The translations under genes and the position numbers were made by a program. From an uncultured Lachnospiraceae bacterium (GTDB lineage: Bacteria > Bacillota > Clostridia > Lachnospirales > Lachnospiraceae), in NCBI GenBank assembly GCA_947165025.1, contig CAMUYQ010000007.1:1-64000 (forward strand): a stretch of 64,000 nt of DNA, written 5' to 3'. The number at the start of each line of letters is the position of its first letter. The stretch's first letter is position 1. Under the pieces are notes generated by a model that saw only the letters and a program-made list of their open reading frames with translations, had not been told where the DNA came from and ran no database searches. Below are positions 27,913 through 35,805 of the stretch, one piece after another.

Positions 27913-28773
27913 TTATCTTATTATTCCCTTAATTACCCGGTCATTTCCCGCATAATCTTTGATAATTTCAATGTTTACGAATCCGGCGTCGGAGAGAATG
28001 CGCGCAACGTCCGCTGCCTGGTCGCAGCCGATCTCGAGGAAGATCATGCCGCCGCGGTTTAAGTGCATGGGCGCCTGTTCGGCGATCCGTCTGTAGAAGT
28101 CAAGGCCGTCATCTCCACCGTCGAGTGCGATCCTCGGATCGTGATCGCGGACCTCGGGTGCAAGTGTTTCGATATCCGAAGCCCTGATATAGGGCGGATT
28201 GGAAATGATAACGTCGAATGAATGATTTTCGCCCGGGAGGGCATCGTACAGGTCGCCTGCAAGAAACTGCACCGTGCCGCCGTTAAGGCCGTCCTGCTCA
28301 CTGAGCATCTCGAGGTTTGAGTTTGCGATGGCAAGCGCATCTTCCGAAATGTCGACTCCGATGCCGCGGCAGTTGTTCTTGTAGTGCATGAGCGAGAGCA
28401 GAAGGCAGCCGCTTCCCGTGCAAAGATCGAGTATGTCGTTGCCGTCCATAGTGTATCTCATCGCTTCTTCGACAAGGCACTCGCTGTCCTGCCGCGGAAT
28501 AAGGACCTTATCGCTTACGCGAAAATCAATTCCCATGAATCCGCATTTTCCGGTCAGGTGCTGCAGCGGGATATGCTGTGATCTTTTCGTAAGTATCTCT
28601 TCGTAGCGCGCAGCATCGCAGTCACTGACAATCGTTTCCGGATGCGCGTAAAGCGTGTTCGCATCATGTCCCGTTATAAATTCCAAAAGCAGCCTTGCAT
28701 CCAAGGCTGCTTCAGATATACCGGCAGCAGACAGTACTTCCGTGCCGTGTCTGTATGTTTCGCTATAATTCAT
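27913..28773 (-). CDS. prmC: Release factor glutamine methyltransferase
   Basis: A 286-residue AdoMet-dependent enzyme that methylates the GGQ glutamine of release factors. The AdoMet loop is ILDLCTGSGCLLLS (about 113-126) and the catalytic NPPY motif is IISNPPYIRASD (about 188-199). The N-terminal helical domain that grips the release factor is present, so the length is normal. It overlaps the DUF1385 gene by 11 bases and precedes prfA, the usual functional pairing. Confidence 0.95.
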   Translation of the reverse strand: MNYSETYRHGTEVLSAAGISEAALDARLLLEFITGHDANTLYAHPETIVSDCDAARYEEILTKRSQHIPLQHLTGKCGFMGIDFRVSDKVLIPRQDSECLVEEAMRYTMDGNDILDLCTGSGCLLLSLMHYKNNCRGIGVDISEDALAIANSNLEMLSEQDGLNGGTVQFLAGDLYDALPGENHSFDVIISNPPYIRASDIETLAPEVRDHDPRIALDGGDDGLDFYRRIAEQAPMHLNRGGMIFLEIGCDQAADVARILSDAGFVNIEIIKDYAGNDRVIKGIIR

Positions 28774-29713
28774 CCGTTCCGGTACTTAAGTACTCCTTCC
28801 AGTCAAATACGGCATCAACGGCGGCAATGCCGACTTCGATCATAGTATCGTCGGGTTCTCTCGTTGTCAGGCGCTGAAGCCACATTCCGGGTGCGGACAG
28901 TATCCTGACGAATATGTTGTTTGTACGGCCGGCGAGCCTGATGATCTCATATGATACAGAGGCGATGACGGGGATCAGAAGTATCCTGATCGCAACTCTT
29001 GCCACCGGCTCTTCAACGCGAATGAATATGAAAAGGATGACACTTAAGAACACTACAAAGAACAAAAAGCTCGTTCCGCAGCGCTTATGCTCGCGCGATG
29101 ATCTTCTGACGTTCTCGACAGTCAGCGGATTTCCGTTTTCAATGCAGTTGATGCATTTATGCTCGGCTCCGTGATACATGAACACGCGGCGGATGTCCTT
29201 CATGCACGATATCAGAATGATATACATCACAAAGATAAACACACGAAGAACGCCTTCAAGTATTGCGATCGCAGTGTCACTGACGATGACCTTTTCAAGG
29301 AGCCTCGAAAGATAATAAGGAAGCAGGATGAACAGGCCGACCGCAAATGCGATCGATATGATGACCGTGATCGTCGACAGTACCTTTTCGGCATGATCTT
29401 TGAAAATACGGTCCAGGATCTTGTCTTTTTTGTGCGTATCCTGCTCTTCCTCATAGAACGAGGCCGAGTAGTTGAGCGTTCGTATACCGAGGATCAGGGA
29501 GTCGATAAAGTTGATGACACCGCGTATAAACGGCACCTGCGTCAGTGTTTTTGAGCGCGAAAAGGACTCGTACTCCTCGACCGTCACATCGATGTCTCCT
29601 TCCGGAGTTCGAATGGCGACCGAATACCTGTCCTTGTTCTTCATCATGATCCCTTCGAGGACGGCCTGTCCGCCGATCCCGGAATAACGGGCTTTTTTCT
29701 TCTTTCTCTTCAT
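28763..29713 (-). CDS. DUF1385 family membrane protein
   Basis: A 316-residue protein of the DUF1385 family, common between rpmE and prmC in Clostridia. The N-terminal line YSGIGGQAVLEGIMMK is diagnostic. Several hydrophobic segments follow (about 85-105, 125-150, 205-235), with YHGAEHKCINCIENG between them (conserved His and Cys). Function is not established for the family, although it is sometimes listed as a metal-dependent enzyme. The ATG at 29713 is preferred: an upstream GTG at 29746 lies inside the rpmE terminator stem and is rejected. Confidence 0.88.
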   Translation of the reverse strand: MKRKKKKARYSGIGGQAVLEGIMMKNKDRYSVAIRTPEGDIDVTVEEYESFSRSKTLTQVPFIRGVINFIDSLILGIRTLNYSASFYEEEQDTHKKDKILDRIFKDHAEKVLSTITVIISIAFAVGLFILLPYYLSRLLEKVIVSDTAIAILEGVLRVFIFVMYIILISCMKDIRRVFMYHGAEHKCINCIENGNPLTVENVRRSSREHKRCGTSFLFFVVFLSVILFIFIRVEEPVARVAIRILLIPVIASVSYEIIRLAGRTNNIFVRILSAPGMWLQRLTTREPDDTMIEVGIAAVDAVFDWKEYLSTGTDEL

Positions 29714-29732
29714 ATCCGTAAATATTAAAGAA

Positions 29733-29748
29733 GAGTGCCGAAGCACTC
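29733..29748 (-). terminator. UUCG-loop terminator or attenuator after rpmE
   Basis: On the minus strand GAGTGC-TTCG-GCACTC followed by TTCTTT, 12 bases after the rpmE stop. It may end part of the rpmE transcripts and lower expression of the DUF1385-prmC-prfA genes. Confidence 0.65.
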
Positions 29749-29760
29749 ATCTTACTGTTC

Positions 29761-29961
29761 TTATTTAACGCCGTACTTCTTGTTGAACTTATCGATACGT
29801 CCGTCAGTTCTTGCGCCCTTCTGCTGTCCTGTGTAGAACGAATGGCACTTTGAACAGATCTCCACGTGAATGTCTTCCTTCGTCGAACCTGTCACGAACG
29901 TATTGCCGCAGTTACAGGTTACGGTTGCCTGATAATATGCGGGATGTATTCCTTCCTTCAT
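29761..29961 (-). CDS. rpmE: 50S ribosomal protein L31
   Basis: A 66-residue ribosomal protein. Four zinc-binding cysteines are present (CNCG and CSKC, residues 16, 18, 37 and 40), so this is the zinc-containing form rather than the zinc-free paralogue made under zinc starvation. The start [11 protein letters not shown] is typical of L31. GAGGTG precedes the ATG. It heads the minus-strand cluster that continues to prfA and perhaps further, with its own strong promoter. Confidence 0.97.
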   Translation of the reverse strand: MKEGIHPAYYQATVTCNCGNTFVTGSTKEDIHVEICSKCHSFYTGQQKGARTDGRIDKFNKKYGVK

Positions 29962-30033
29962 CTTGATTCACCTCACTAAATATTTCGTTTCATAATTAAT
30001 GTGTTAATCATATGCTGACAAACAGCAAATGCA

Positions 30034-30062
30034 ATTATAACGTAAGCGCCGCGATTGTGCAA
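30034..30062 (-). promoter_or_regulatory. Promoter for rpmE
   Basis: TTGCAC (30057-30062) and TATAAT (30034-30039) on the minus strand with a 17-base spacer, followed by a leader of about 65 bases. Confidence 0.8.
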
Positions 30063-30081
30063 GCACAAATTACAAATTAAA

Positions 30082-30214
30082 CGGGAGCGGCAAAACTATT
30101 CTTCGAAAACACGCTTTCGCTCCTGTTCCGGCGTAGCAGACGCTAGACTCGAAAAAACCTCGTCAAGCGCTGACGCCTCCACAAGGTTTTCTCAGAACAG
30201 TTTTGCCGCTCCCG
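30082..30214 (-). repeat. Hairpin element D (shared core, unique arms)
   Basis: A 133-base palindrome. Left arm CGGGAGCGGCAAAACTATTC and a right arm that is its inverted copy with one change (ending 30214). Core CGCTTTCGCTCCTGTTC ... CTCCACAAGGTTTT; inner stem type 1 (GACGCTAGACTCG ... CCTCGTCAAGCGC). It starts 10 bases after the stop of the HD-GYP gene and ends 20 bases before the rpmE -35 box. Confidence 0.8.
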
Positions 30215-30224
30215 ATTCAAATAA

Positions 30225-31490
30225 TCAGGGTTCGTCTCCGACGAAAACCTCGCCGCTGTGGATCATGTCGATCATGATCTGCGCGATCTTCGGGTCAAAC
30301 TGCGTCCCTTTATTGTTCTCGAGTTCCTGAAGGATGATGTCTTTGTCAAGGTGGTTGCGGTATACCCTGTCGGAGTTCATGGCGTCCATTGCGTCCGCAA
30401 CACCGATGATGCGGGCAACGAGAGGGATGTCCTCTCCGGCAAGCCCTTTCATGTATCCTTTGCCGTCAAATCTCTCGTGATGGTAGAGTGCCCCGTCCTT
30501 GATATCCGCTATCGCGGTAAAATCGCGGAGCATCTTTTCACCGTTCGTGGTGTGGGTCTTCATAATGTCGAATTCACTTTCGGTAAGCTTGCCCGGCTTG
30601 TTGAGGATATTGCCGGGGATACCGAGCTTTCCGCAGTCGTGCATGAGACCGATGTATCCGATGTCCCTGATACGCTCTTCGTCCATTCCGAGCTTCTCGG
30701 CTATCTTCTGTGAATAATATGAAACCCTGGCACTGTGGCCTTTCGTGTATCTGTCCTTGGTATCGATGAAGTTTGCAAACGTACTCATCGTCTGTGAGAT
30801 AACGTCATTGAGCTTCTGTGCATTCTTTCTGTAGTTCTCGTCCCTTATCAGATAAAGAACATATGCGACAACCGATGTTGCCCATGCAACGAACATTACC
30901 ATTATTACCCAGAAGAGCGGATAGGCCGTGATAGGCTTGTATCTCTTTCCGGTAAACACAGCATCGGTAAAGTTCATCAGCTCCGTCGATATCATGACAG
31001 CTCCGAATGTGGCGCTGTCGCCGGACCTTATAGTCTCTATACGCTCATCCGGGGTGAATGTGATCGTCGAAGCATTCTTATCGTACTCCCATTCACCGTT
31101 CCAATAACTGTCTATCTTTATGTTCTTCTCGGGAACCGTGATCACAACACTCCAGTCAACTATGTCATAGCCGCTGTCGTTGATGACGGTATTGTCATAC
31201 TGTGCCCCGTACGTCTGCATCGGCGTATTGGGATCATTCTGCCAGTGCTTGGAAATATCGACCGTGTATCTGTACTCATCCCCCGCACGTACCGAACCGT
31301 CCACAGCCGCAGTAGTTGTTGCGACTTCACTCTGTGCATCCGTGATGGTCATGTGATAGGAAAACGGATTGTTCAGATCATATCTCACCTTGCTCCACAG
31401 TCCCAGCATGCCCAGGGCGAGCAGGATGAATATCATTATGAGAATGGCTCTTCCGCCGCGTTTGTGACCTGTATGTGGCTTGTTTGGCAT
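30225..31490 (-). CDS. Membrane HD-GYP protein with a CBM2-like extracellular domain
   Basis: A 421-residue protein: a basic N-terminus, membrane segment (about 14-33), outer domain (about 40-185), second membrane segment (about 190-212) and cytoplasmic HD-GYP domain (about 235-415). The outer domain line WSVVITVPEKNIKIDSYWNG, then ITFTPDE and IRSGDSATFGAVM, resembles the strand pattern of family 2 carbohydrate-binding modules (WNG, then a Gly-Ser-FG strand). The HD part has MHDCGKLGIP, but the GYP signature reads HHERFDGKGYMKGL, with Met for Pro. It should be a c-di-GMP phosphodiesterase whose activity may respond to a polysaccharide outside the cell; the sensor role is inference. GGAGG precedes the ATG. 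Confidence 0.82.
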   Translation of the reverse strand: MPNKPHTGHKRGGRAILIMIFILLALGMLGLWSKVRYDLNNPFSYHMTITDAQSEVATTTAAVDGSVRAGDEYRYTVDISKHWQNDPNTPMQTYGAQYDNTVINDSGYDIVDWSVVITVPEKNIKIDSYWNGEWEYDKNASTITFTPDERIETIRSGDSATFGAVMISTELMNFTDAVFTGKRYKPITAYPLFWVIMVMFVAWATSVVAYVLYLIRDENYRKNAQKLNDVISQTMSTFANFIDTKDRYTKGHSARVSYYSQKIAEKLGMDEERIRDIGYIGLMHDCGKLGIPGNILNKPGKLTESEFDIMKTHTTNGEKMLRDFTAIADIKDGALYHHERFDGKGYMKGLAGEDIPLVARIIGVADAMDAMNSDRVYRNHLDKDIILQELENNKGTQFDPKIAQIMIDMIHSGEVFVGDEP

Positions 31491-31526
31491 ATATTCCTCC
31501 GAACGATTTTGAACAACGTAACAGAT

Positions 31527-31555
31527 ATTATATCGGTATTAACTCATTAAAACAA
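31527..31555 (-). promoter_or_regulatory. Promoter for the CBM2-like HD-GYP gene
   Basis: TTGTTT (31550-31555) and TATAAT (31527-31532) on the minus strand with a 17-base spacer, 36 bases before the ATG. Confidence 0.7.
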
Positions 31556-31614
31556 TACTATTTTGTTCCAGAATAATATATAATATTTCACAAAGTCAAA
31601 AAAGGAGAATCATC

Positions 31615-33465
31615 ATGGAAAGATTCAAAACATTTGTAAAAGGCGCTTTCTCATATCCGAGGCAGCTCCTGTCAACTCATCCTGCAACGATCGTGAGCAT
31701 TATCGCGGCGTCGGTCCTCTTTTCGATCTACTCTTTTATCGAGATTGACTACACCAGATCAAAGAACATCGAAAAGCCGCTCGACATACTGCTTCATATA
31801 TGCCTTGCGATACTGTTCTTTGCTGTATTTTCACTTTGCCTCGAGAGCATTCGACCGAGATGGTCAAAAATCGTAAAGGCCGTGATTCTGGCTGTTTTCG
31901 GACTGATCTCGCTGTTCATGAGCTTTATCCTTTCCGATTACATCAAAGGATCGCATTCGGTTCTTAGCGGGAAGATGATGATGATCCGCGAGCGTGCGGG
32001 AATCTATACGATCTTTCTTCATATAGCGGGACTTCTGGCTCTTGCACTGCTGCTGGCTCTCTATTTTTCCTACAGTCATGACGTGCACCAGCGTTTCAAC
32101 GACCACATCATGAACGCAAATGCGAAGATGTTCTTTACGGCGATCATTTACGGCGTGATCCAGATGGGCGTGCTCTTCCTGACTATCATCGTATCGGTCC
32201 TTCTGTATGATGACGCGTTTGAATACATGTTCCCGATTCTCATACTGATCAACGGACTGTTCTATGTTCCGGCCGTGATATGTGCATATATCCGCCAGAA
32301 TGAGAAGGCAAACATGTTCATGCAGGTACTTGTCCGCTACGTCATGCTCATAAACATACTTATCGCATATGCGATCATCTACATCTATATACTGAAGCTG
32401 ATCATCACGATGGACGTTCCGTCCAACTCGGTATTTGCGATACTGACGGCACTCTTTGTTGTTTCGATGTACGTCACCTATATGTGTACAACATTTGAGA
32501 ACAAAGGATTCCTCCAGAAGTTTGCGTACAACGCGCCGCTCATTTTTGCGCCGTTCATCCTTATGCAGTCCTACACGGTGTTCGTCCGTATCGGACAGTA
32601 CGGTCTCACACCCATGCGTTACTTCGGTATCGCGTTCATCGTATTTGAGATCACATATATCGTCTACTACACGATATGCCTGAAGAAGGAAAAAGAGATC
32701 ATGGGCCGCAACATTCTTCTTGTCATGGGAGTGTTTGTGATCATCGCGATCTTCATGCCCGGCGTAAGCGCAAGATCGCTGTCAACGACACTGGCACGCC
32801 GAGCTCTTTCATCCTATATCGAAAAATCAAATGCCGGGGTTCAGATGTCCGACCGCGAATACGTCCGGGCCAATGCGGCATACGGATTCCTTCGCGGAGA
32901 TGATTTTGGATCGGGAAGGCTCCAGCGGTACTTCCCGGGCTTTGACGAGGATGCGATCGCCGGCCTTAAGGAAAAGGCCATTGCTTCTTCAAAGATCCTC
33001 AATAAAGAAGAGCGCGTAAACAGCAAGGATTCCGGCTATCCGATGTCAAGCTGGTATTCCGCGGATCTGTTCAGCGACTATTCCAAGGACGGCGTGATCG
33101 ATGTTTCGGACTATAAGAAAATGATATACGTATACGTTACCGAAACCGGTAACGTCTCGGACAGTGCCGTCGATACGACAAAGCTTTCGATAAACGTTGA
33201 TGAAACCGGAGAGTCTGACGGAGAGTCTGACAAAGAGATGATGAGCGTTGATCTGTCGAAGTTCATCAGTGAATACAACAGACTGTCCGAAGATAAGGAG
33301 ACCGGGGTCATCGACTATGATGAATTCCAGAACAGGGTACATCAGATGGGCGTTATCGAAGTAAACGAAAATGCCCGCCTGTATATCACAGATGCGGACA
33401 TTACAAGGAATGCAAAGCTCGAAACGGTACACGTGGATATTCACGGGTATTTGCTGATGAAATAA
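31615..33465 (+). CDS. DUF4153-like membrane protein
   Basis: A 616-residue protein with about eleven membrane segments in residues 25-385, followed by a soluble C-terminal part of about 220 residues. The N-terminal segments (PATIVSIIAASVLFSIYSF, LLHICLAILFFAVFSLCLE) follow the pattern of DUF4153 proteins, whose function is not known. The last membrane segment (about 368-385) and the line ARSLSTTLARRALSSYIEKS lead into a region with DYKKMIYVYV and YDEFQNRVHQM. AAAGGAG precedes the ATG. It is divergent from the HD-GYP gene and convergent with rho; hairpin element E fills the space to rho. Confidence 0.65.
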   Translation: MERFKTFVKGAFSYPRQLLSTHPATIVSIIAASVLFSIYSFIEIDYTRSKNIEKPLDILLHICLAILFFAVFSLCLESIRPRWSKIVKAVILAVFGLISLFMSFILSDYIKGSHSVLSGKMMMIRERAGIYTIFLHIAGLLALALLLALYFSYSHDVHQRFNDHIMNANAKMFFTAIIYGVIQMGVLFLTIIVSVLLYDDAFEYMFPILILINGLFYVPAVICAYIRQNEKANMFMQVLVRYVMLINILIAYAIIYIYILKLIITMDVPSNSVFAILTALFVVSMYVTYMCTTFENKGFLQKFAYNAPLIFAPFILMQSYTVFVRIGQYGLTPMRYFGIAFIVFEITYIVYYTICLKKEKEIMGRNILLVMGVFVIIAIFMPGVSARSLSTTLARRALSSYIEKSNAGVQMSDREYVRANAAYGFLRGDDFGSGRLQRYFPGFDEDAIAGLKEKAIASSKILNKEERVNSKDSGYPMSSWYSADLFSDYSKDGVIDVSDYKKMIYVYVTETGNVSDSAVDTTKLSINVDETGESDGESDKEMMSVDLSKFISEYNRLSEDKETGVIDYDEFQNRVHQMGVIEVNENARLYITDADITRNAKLETVHVDIHGYLLMK

Positions 33466-33470
33466 TTTTC

Positions 33471-33662
33471 TAAAGAGTTCCTGCATACACAATTTGCACA
33501 AAAAACAGGGGGGATACAAAAAGAGTTCCTGTATACACATTTGCAACAAAAAGTATTGGAGAGCGTTGTTACTTGACGAGGTTTTTTCGAGTCTAGTAAC
33601 GTGACGCTCGGAAACAAGCGGAAGCGCCTTTTTGTGCAAATTGTGTATGCAGGAACTCTTTA
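33471..33662 (+). repeat. Hairpin element E (shared core, long perfect arms, one arm duplicated)
   Basis: A 192-base structure filling the gap between two convergent stop codons. The outer arms 33471-33504 and 33629-33662 are a perfect 34-base inverted repeat (start TAAAGAGTTCCTGCATACAC). A second, diverged direct copy of the left arm lies at 33518-33551. The inner part is the family core in the opposite orientation to elements A-D: CTTGACGAGG-TTTTTTCG-AGTCTAG is the reverse complement of the type 1 inner stem of element D over 22 bases. Relative to the upstream gene (DUF4153) its orientation is the same as in the other copies. Confidence 0.8.
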
Positions 33663-33666
33663 ATCT

Positions 33667-35052
33667 TTACAGTCTGATCTTCTTTATCATCTCAACGAAT
33701 TCAACATTATTCCTTGTGTGAACGAATATGTCGAGACACTTCTCGACTGCTTCCTCGGGCTTGAGGCCGTTGAATGCCTTACGCATAACATTGATCGCTT
33801 CAAGCTCGTAGGGCTCGAGGAGAAGGTCGTCTCTTCTCGTTCCGGACTTTGGGATATCTATTGCAGGGAACACTCTCTTCTCGGAAAGCTTTCTGTCGAG
33901 TACCATTTCCATGTTACCGGTTCCCTTGAACTCCTCGTATACGACATCATCCATCTTGGAACCCGTGTCGATGAGGGCTGTCGCAAGAATCGTAAGGCTT
34001 CCGCCTTCACGCATGTTACGGGCTGCACCGAAGAATCTCTTCGGCATATGAAGAGCCGCGGGATCAAGACCACCCGAAAGAGTACGTCCGCTCGGCTGAA
34101 CGGTTAAGTTGTAAGCTCTTGTCAGACGCGTGATCGAATCAAGCAGGATCGTTACATCCTCTCCATGCTCAACAAGTCTCTTCGCACGCTCTATCACCAT
34201 CTCCGATACTCTCTTGTGATGCTCGGGAAGCTCGTCGAATGTAGAGTAGATGACCTCAACCTGATCGCCTTCGATCGACTCCTTGATATCGGTAACTTCC
34301 TCGGGACGCTCATCGATGAGCAGAATGAGCAGATGCATCTCGGGATTGTTCTTTGTGATCGATTTTGCAACGTCCTTAAGAAGCGTTGTCTTACCTGCCT
34401 TCGGCGGGGATACGATCATTCCTCTCTGTCCTTTTCCGACAGGACACATCATATCCATGATACGCATCGCGATGCTTCCGCCCGGCGTTTCAAGATGAAG
34501 TTTTTCATCAGGGAATATCGGCGTCAGGTCCTCGAAGTTCTTGCGCTTTATCGCTTCCTGAGGAGCCAGTCCGTTGATCGACTTAACAAACAGAAGTGCT
34601 CCGAACTTATCGTTCGGGTTCTTGACTCTCATGTTTCCGGCAACGATATCACCGGTCTTGAGGCCGAATCTTCTGATCTGGCTCGGTGCAACGTATACAT
34701 CGTCATCACCGGGGAGATAGTTCTCACTTCTGATAAATCCGTATCCGTCGGCCATGACCTCAAGGATACCTCTTGCTTCCTCACCGGAGTCGAGCATCTT
34801 CTTCTCATCGGAAAGCTCTGATTCCTCTCCGACAGCCGTTCTGCGGTCTTCCTCAGAAAGCTGTTTTTTTGGCTTATCTTCGCCCTCCGCACTCTTCGGA
34901 TTTGCTGCAGCCTTTTCTTCCTTCTCATCAAGAGCGAGCATGGCATCGACTATCTCGCTTTTCTTCATGAGTGAGATACCTTTGATCCCTCTTGCTTTCG
35001 CAATGTCCTTAAGTGCCGAAAGTGATAATGATTCATATTTTTCGCGTGTCAT
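33667..35052 (-). CDS. rho: Transcription termination factor Rho
   Basis: A 461-residue hexameric RNA-dependent ATPase that ends transcription. The N-terminal Rho_N domain ([16 protein letters not shown]), an RNA-binding cold-shock-like domain ([20 protein letters not shown]), Walker A in [13 protein letters not shown] (about 205-217), Walker [12 protein letters not shown] and the Q and R loops ([27 protein letters not shown]) are all visible. A charged insertion of about 50 residues (rich in Lys, Glu and Ser) lies between Rho_N and the RNA-binding domain, common in this group. AAGGAGG precedes the ATG. Confidence 0.96.
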   Translation of the reverse strand: MTREKYESLSLSALKDIAKARGIKGISLMKKSEIVDAMLALDEKEEKAAANPKSAEGEDKPKKQLSEEDRRTAVGEESELSDEKKMLDSGEEARGILEVMADGYGFIRSENYLPGDDDVYVAPSQIRRFGLKTGDIVAGNMRVKNPNDKFGALLFVKSINGLAPQEAIKRKNFEDLTPIFPDEKLHLETPGGSIAMRIMDMMCPVGKGQRGMIVSPPKAGKTTLLKDVAKSITKNNPEMHLLILLIDERPEEVTDIKESIEGDQVEVIYSTFDELPEHHKRVSEMVIERAKRLVEHGEDVTILLDSITRLTRAYNLTVQPSGRTLSGGLDPAALHMPKRFFGAARNMREGGSLTILATALIDTGSKMDDVVYEEFKGTGNMEMVLDRKLSEKRVFPAIDIPKSGTRRDDLLLEPYELEAINVMRKAFNGLKPEEAVEKCLDIFVHTRNNVEFVEMIKKIRL

Positions 35053-35086
35053 AAAACCTCCTTTTTGACAACAACTTTTCTATCTT

Positions 35087-35115
35087 TTGACTTTTTATTT
35101 CGCAGTCATTATTAT
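35087..35115 (+). promoter_or_regulatory. Promoter for DUF4364 gene, predicts a leaderless mRNA
   Basis: TTGACT (35087-35092) and TATTAT (35110-35115) with a 17-base spacer. The ATG begins 7 bases after the -10 box, where transcription would start, and there is no ribosome binding site. Confidence 0.65.
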
Positions 35116-35121
35116 ATAGCC

Positions 35122-35634
35122 ATGACTGAGCCGCATACCCTTATTAAACTTATAGTGCTTTACATGCTGGATAAGGTTGATTTTCCGCTCACCAAAGCTC
35201 AGATATATGATTTTATCCTTGAAAAGGAATATGCCAATTACTTTGCACTGACGCAGGCAACGTATGAGCTTACCGAAGGCGGTCTGATCGAATCATCCTC
35301 AACACACTCATCGACCTTTCTGTCACTGACCGATAAGGGACGGGAATCGCTTGCCTTTTTCAAGAACCGAATTTCCGAGGGAATCAGGAACGAGATCAAC
35401 GAGTACTACGAAGAGAACCATCAGTCGATCGCTAACCGTATGTCGGTCATGACCAACTACTACAGGACCGCAGCCGGTGACTACGTTGCAGACCTCACCG
35501 CCAGGGAGAAGACCGAAGATCTGATCAACATTAAGATCAACATGCCGACCGAAGAAAGCGCACAGGCCATCTGCGAACACTGGCGTGAAAACTCATCGGA
35601 CATCTATTCCTTCATCCTGGAAAAACTTCTATGA
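35122..35634 (+). CDS. DUF4364 family protein (winged-helix regulator-like)
   Basis: A 170-residue soluble protein. The N-terminal part (LIKLIVLYMLDKVDFPLTKAQIYDFILEK region, residues 7-40) has the helix pattern of winged-helix DNA-binding domains as in DUF4364, a clostridial family often encoded near rho. SLTDKGRESLAFF resembles the end of such a domain. The regulator role is inferred. The ATG at 35122 lacks a Shine-Dalgarno sequence and sits at the predicted transcription start, so translation is probably leaderless. Its 3' end overlaps the convergent DUF4250 gene by 6 bases. Confidence 0.85.
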   Translation: MTEPHTLIKLIVLYMLDKVDFPLTKAQIYDFILEKEYANYFALTQATYELTEGGLIESSSTHSSTFLSLTDKGRESLAFFKNRISEGIRNEINEYYEENHQSIANRMSVMTNYYRTAAGDYVADLTAREKTEDLINIKINMPTEESAQAICEHWRENSSDIYSFILEKLL

Positions 35635-35805
35635 GAAGCTGTTCGTCTTCTCGTCGTATACATAGTCTATCGCCGCGAGCGCATCTTCTATCTCTTTTCG
35701 CGACAGGCCCATGTCTTCGCACATCGCATCAAGACTGTCGTAATAGTCTCTAAGTTTCAGATTGACAAAGCTTAACAGCATTGCCGGATCCCTGGGTATC
35801 TCCAT
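35629..35805 (-). CDS. DUF4250 domain protein
   Basis: A 58-residue protein starting MEIPRDPAMLLSFVNLKLRD and ending DYVYDEKTNSFS. The pattern PxDPxMLLSxxNxxLRDxYxSL, then AAIDYxYDxxxNxF, is that of the DUF4250 family, small helical proteins widespread in Lachnospiraceae with no known role. It is easily missed because of its size. The ATG shares a base with the stop of the beta-mannosidase gene (TGATG), and AAGGA lies 9 bases upstream within that gene, so translation is probably coupled. Confidence 0.85.
   Translation of the reverse strand: MEIPRDPAMLLSFVNLKLRDYYDSLDAMCEDMGLSRKEIEDALAAIDYVYDEKTNSFS

Noticed and set aside
29714-29746. An upstream GTG start for the DUF1385 protein (adding 11 residues).
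   Set aside because: The GTG lies within the GAGTGC-TTCG-GCACTC terminator stem of rpmE and has no ribosome binding site; the added residues do not match the family start.
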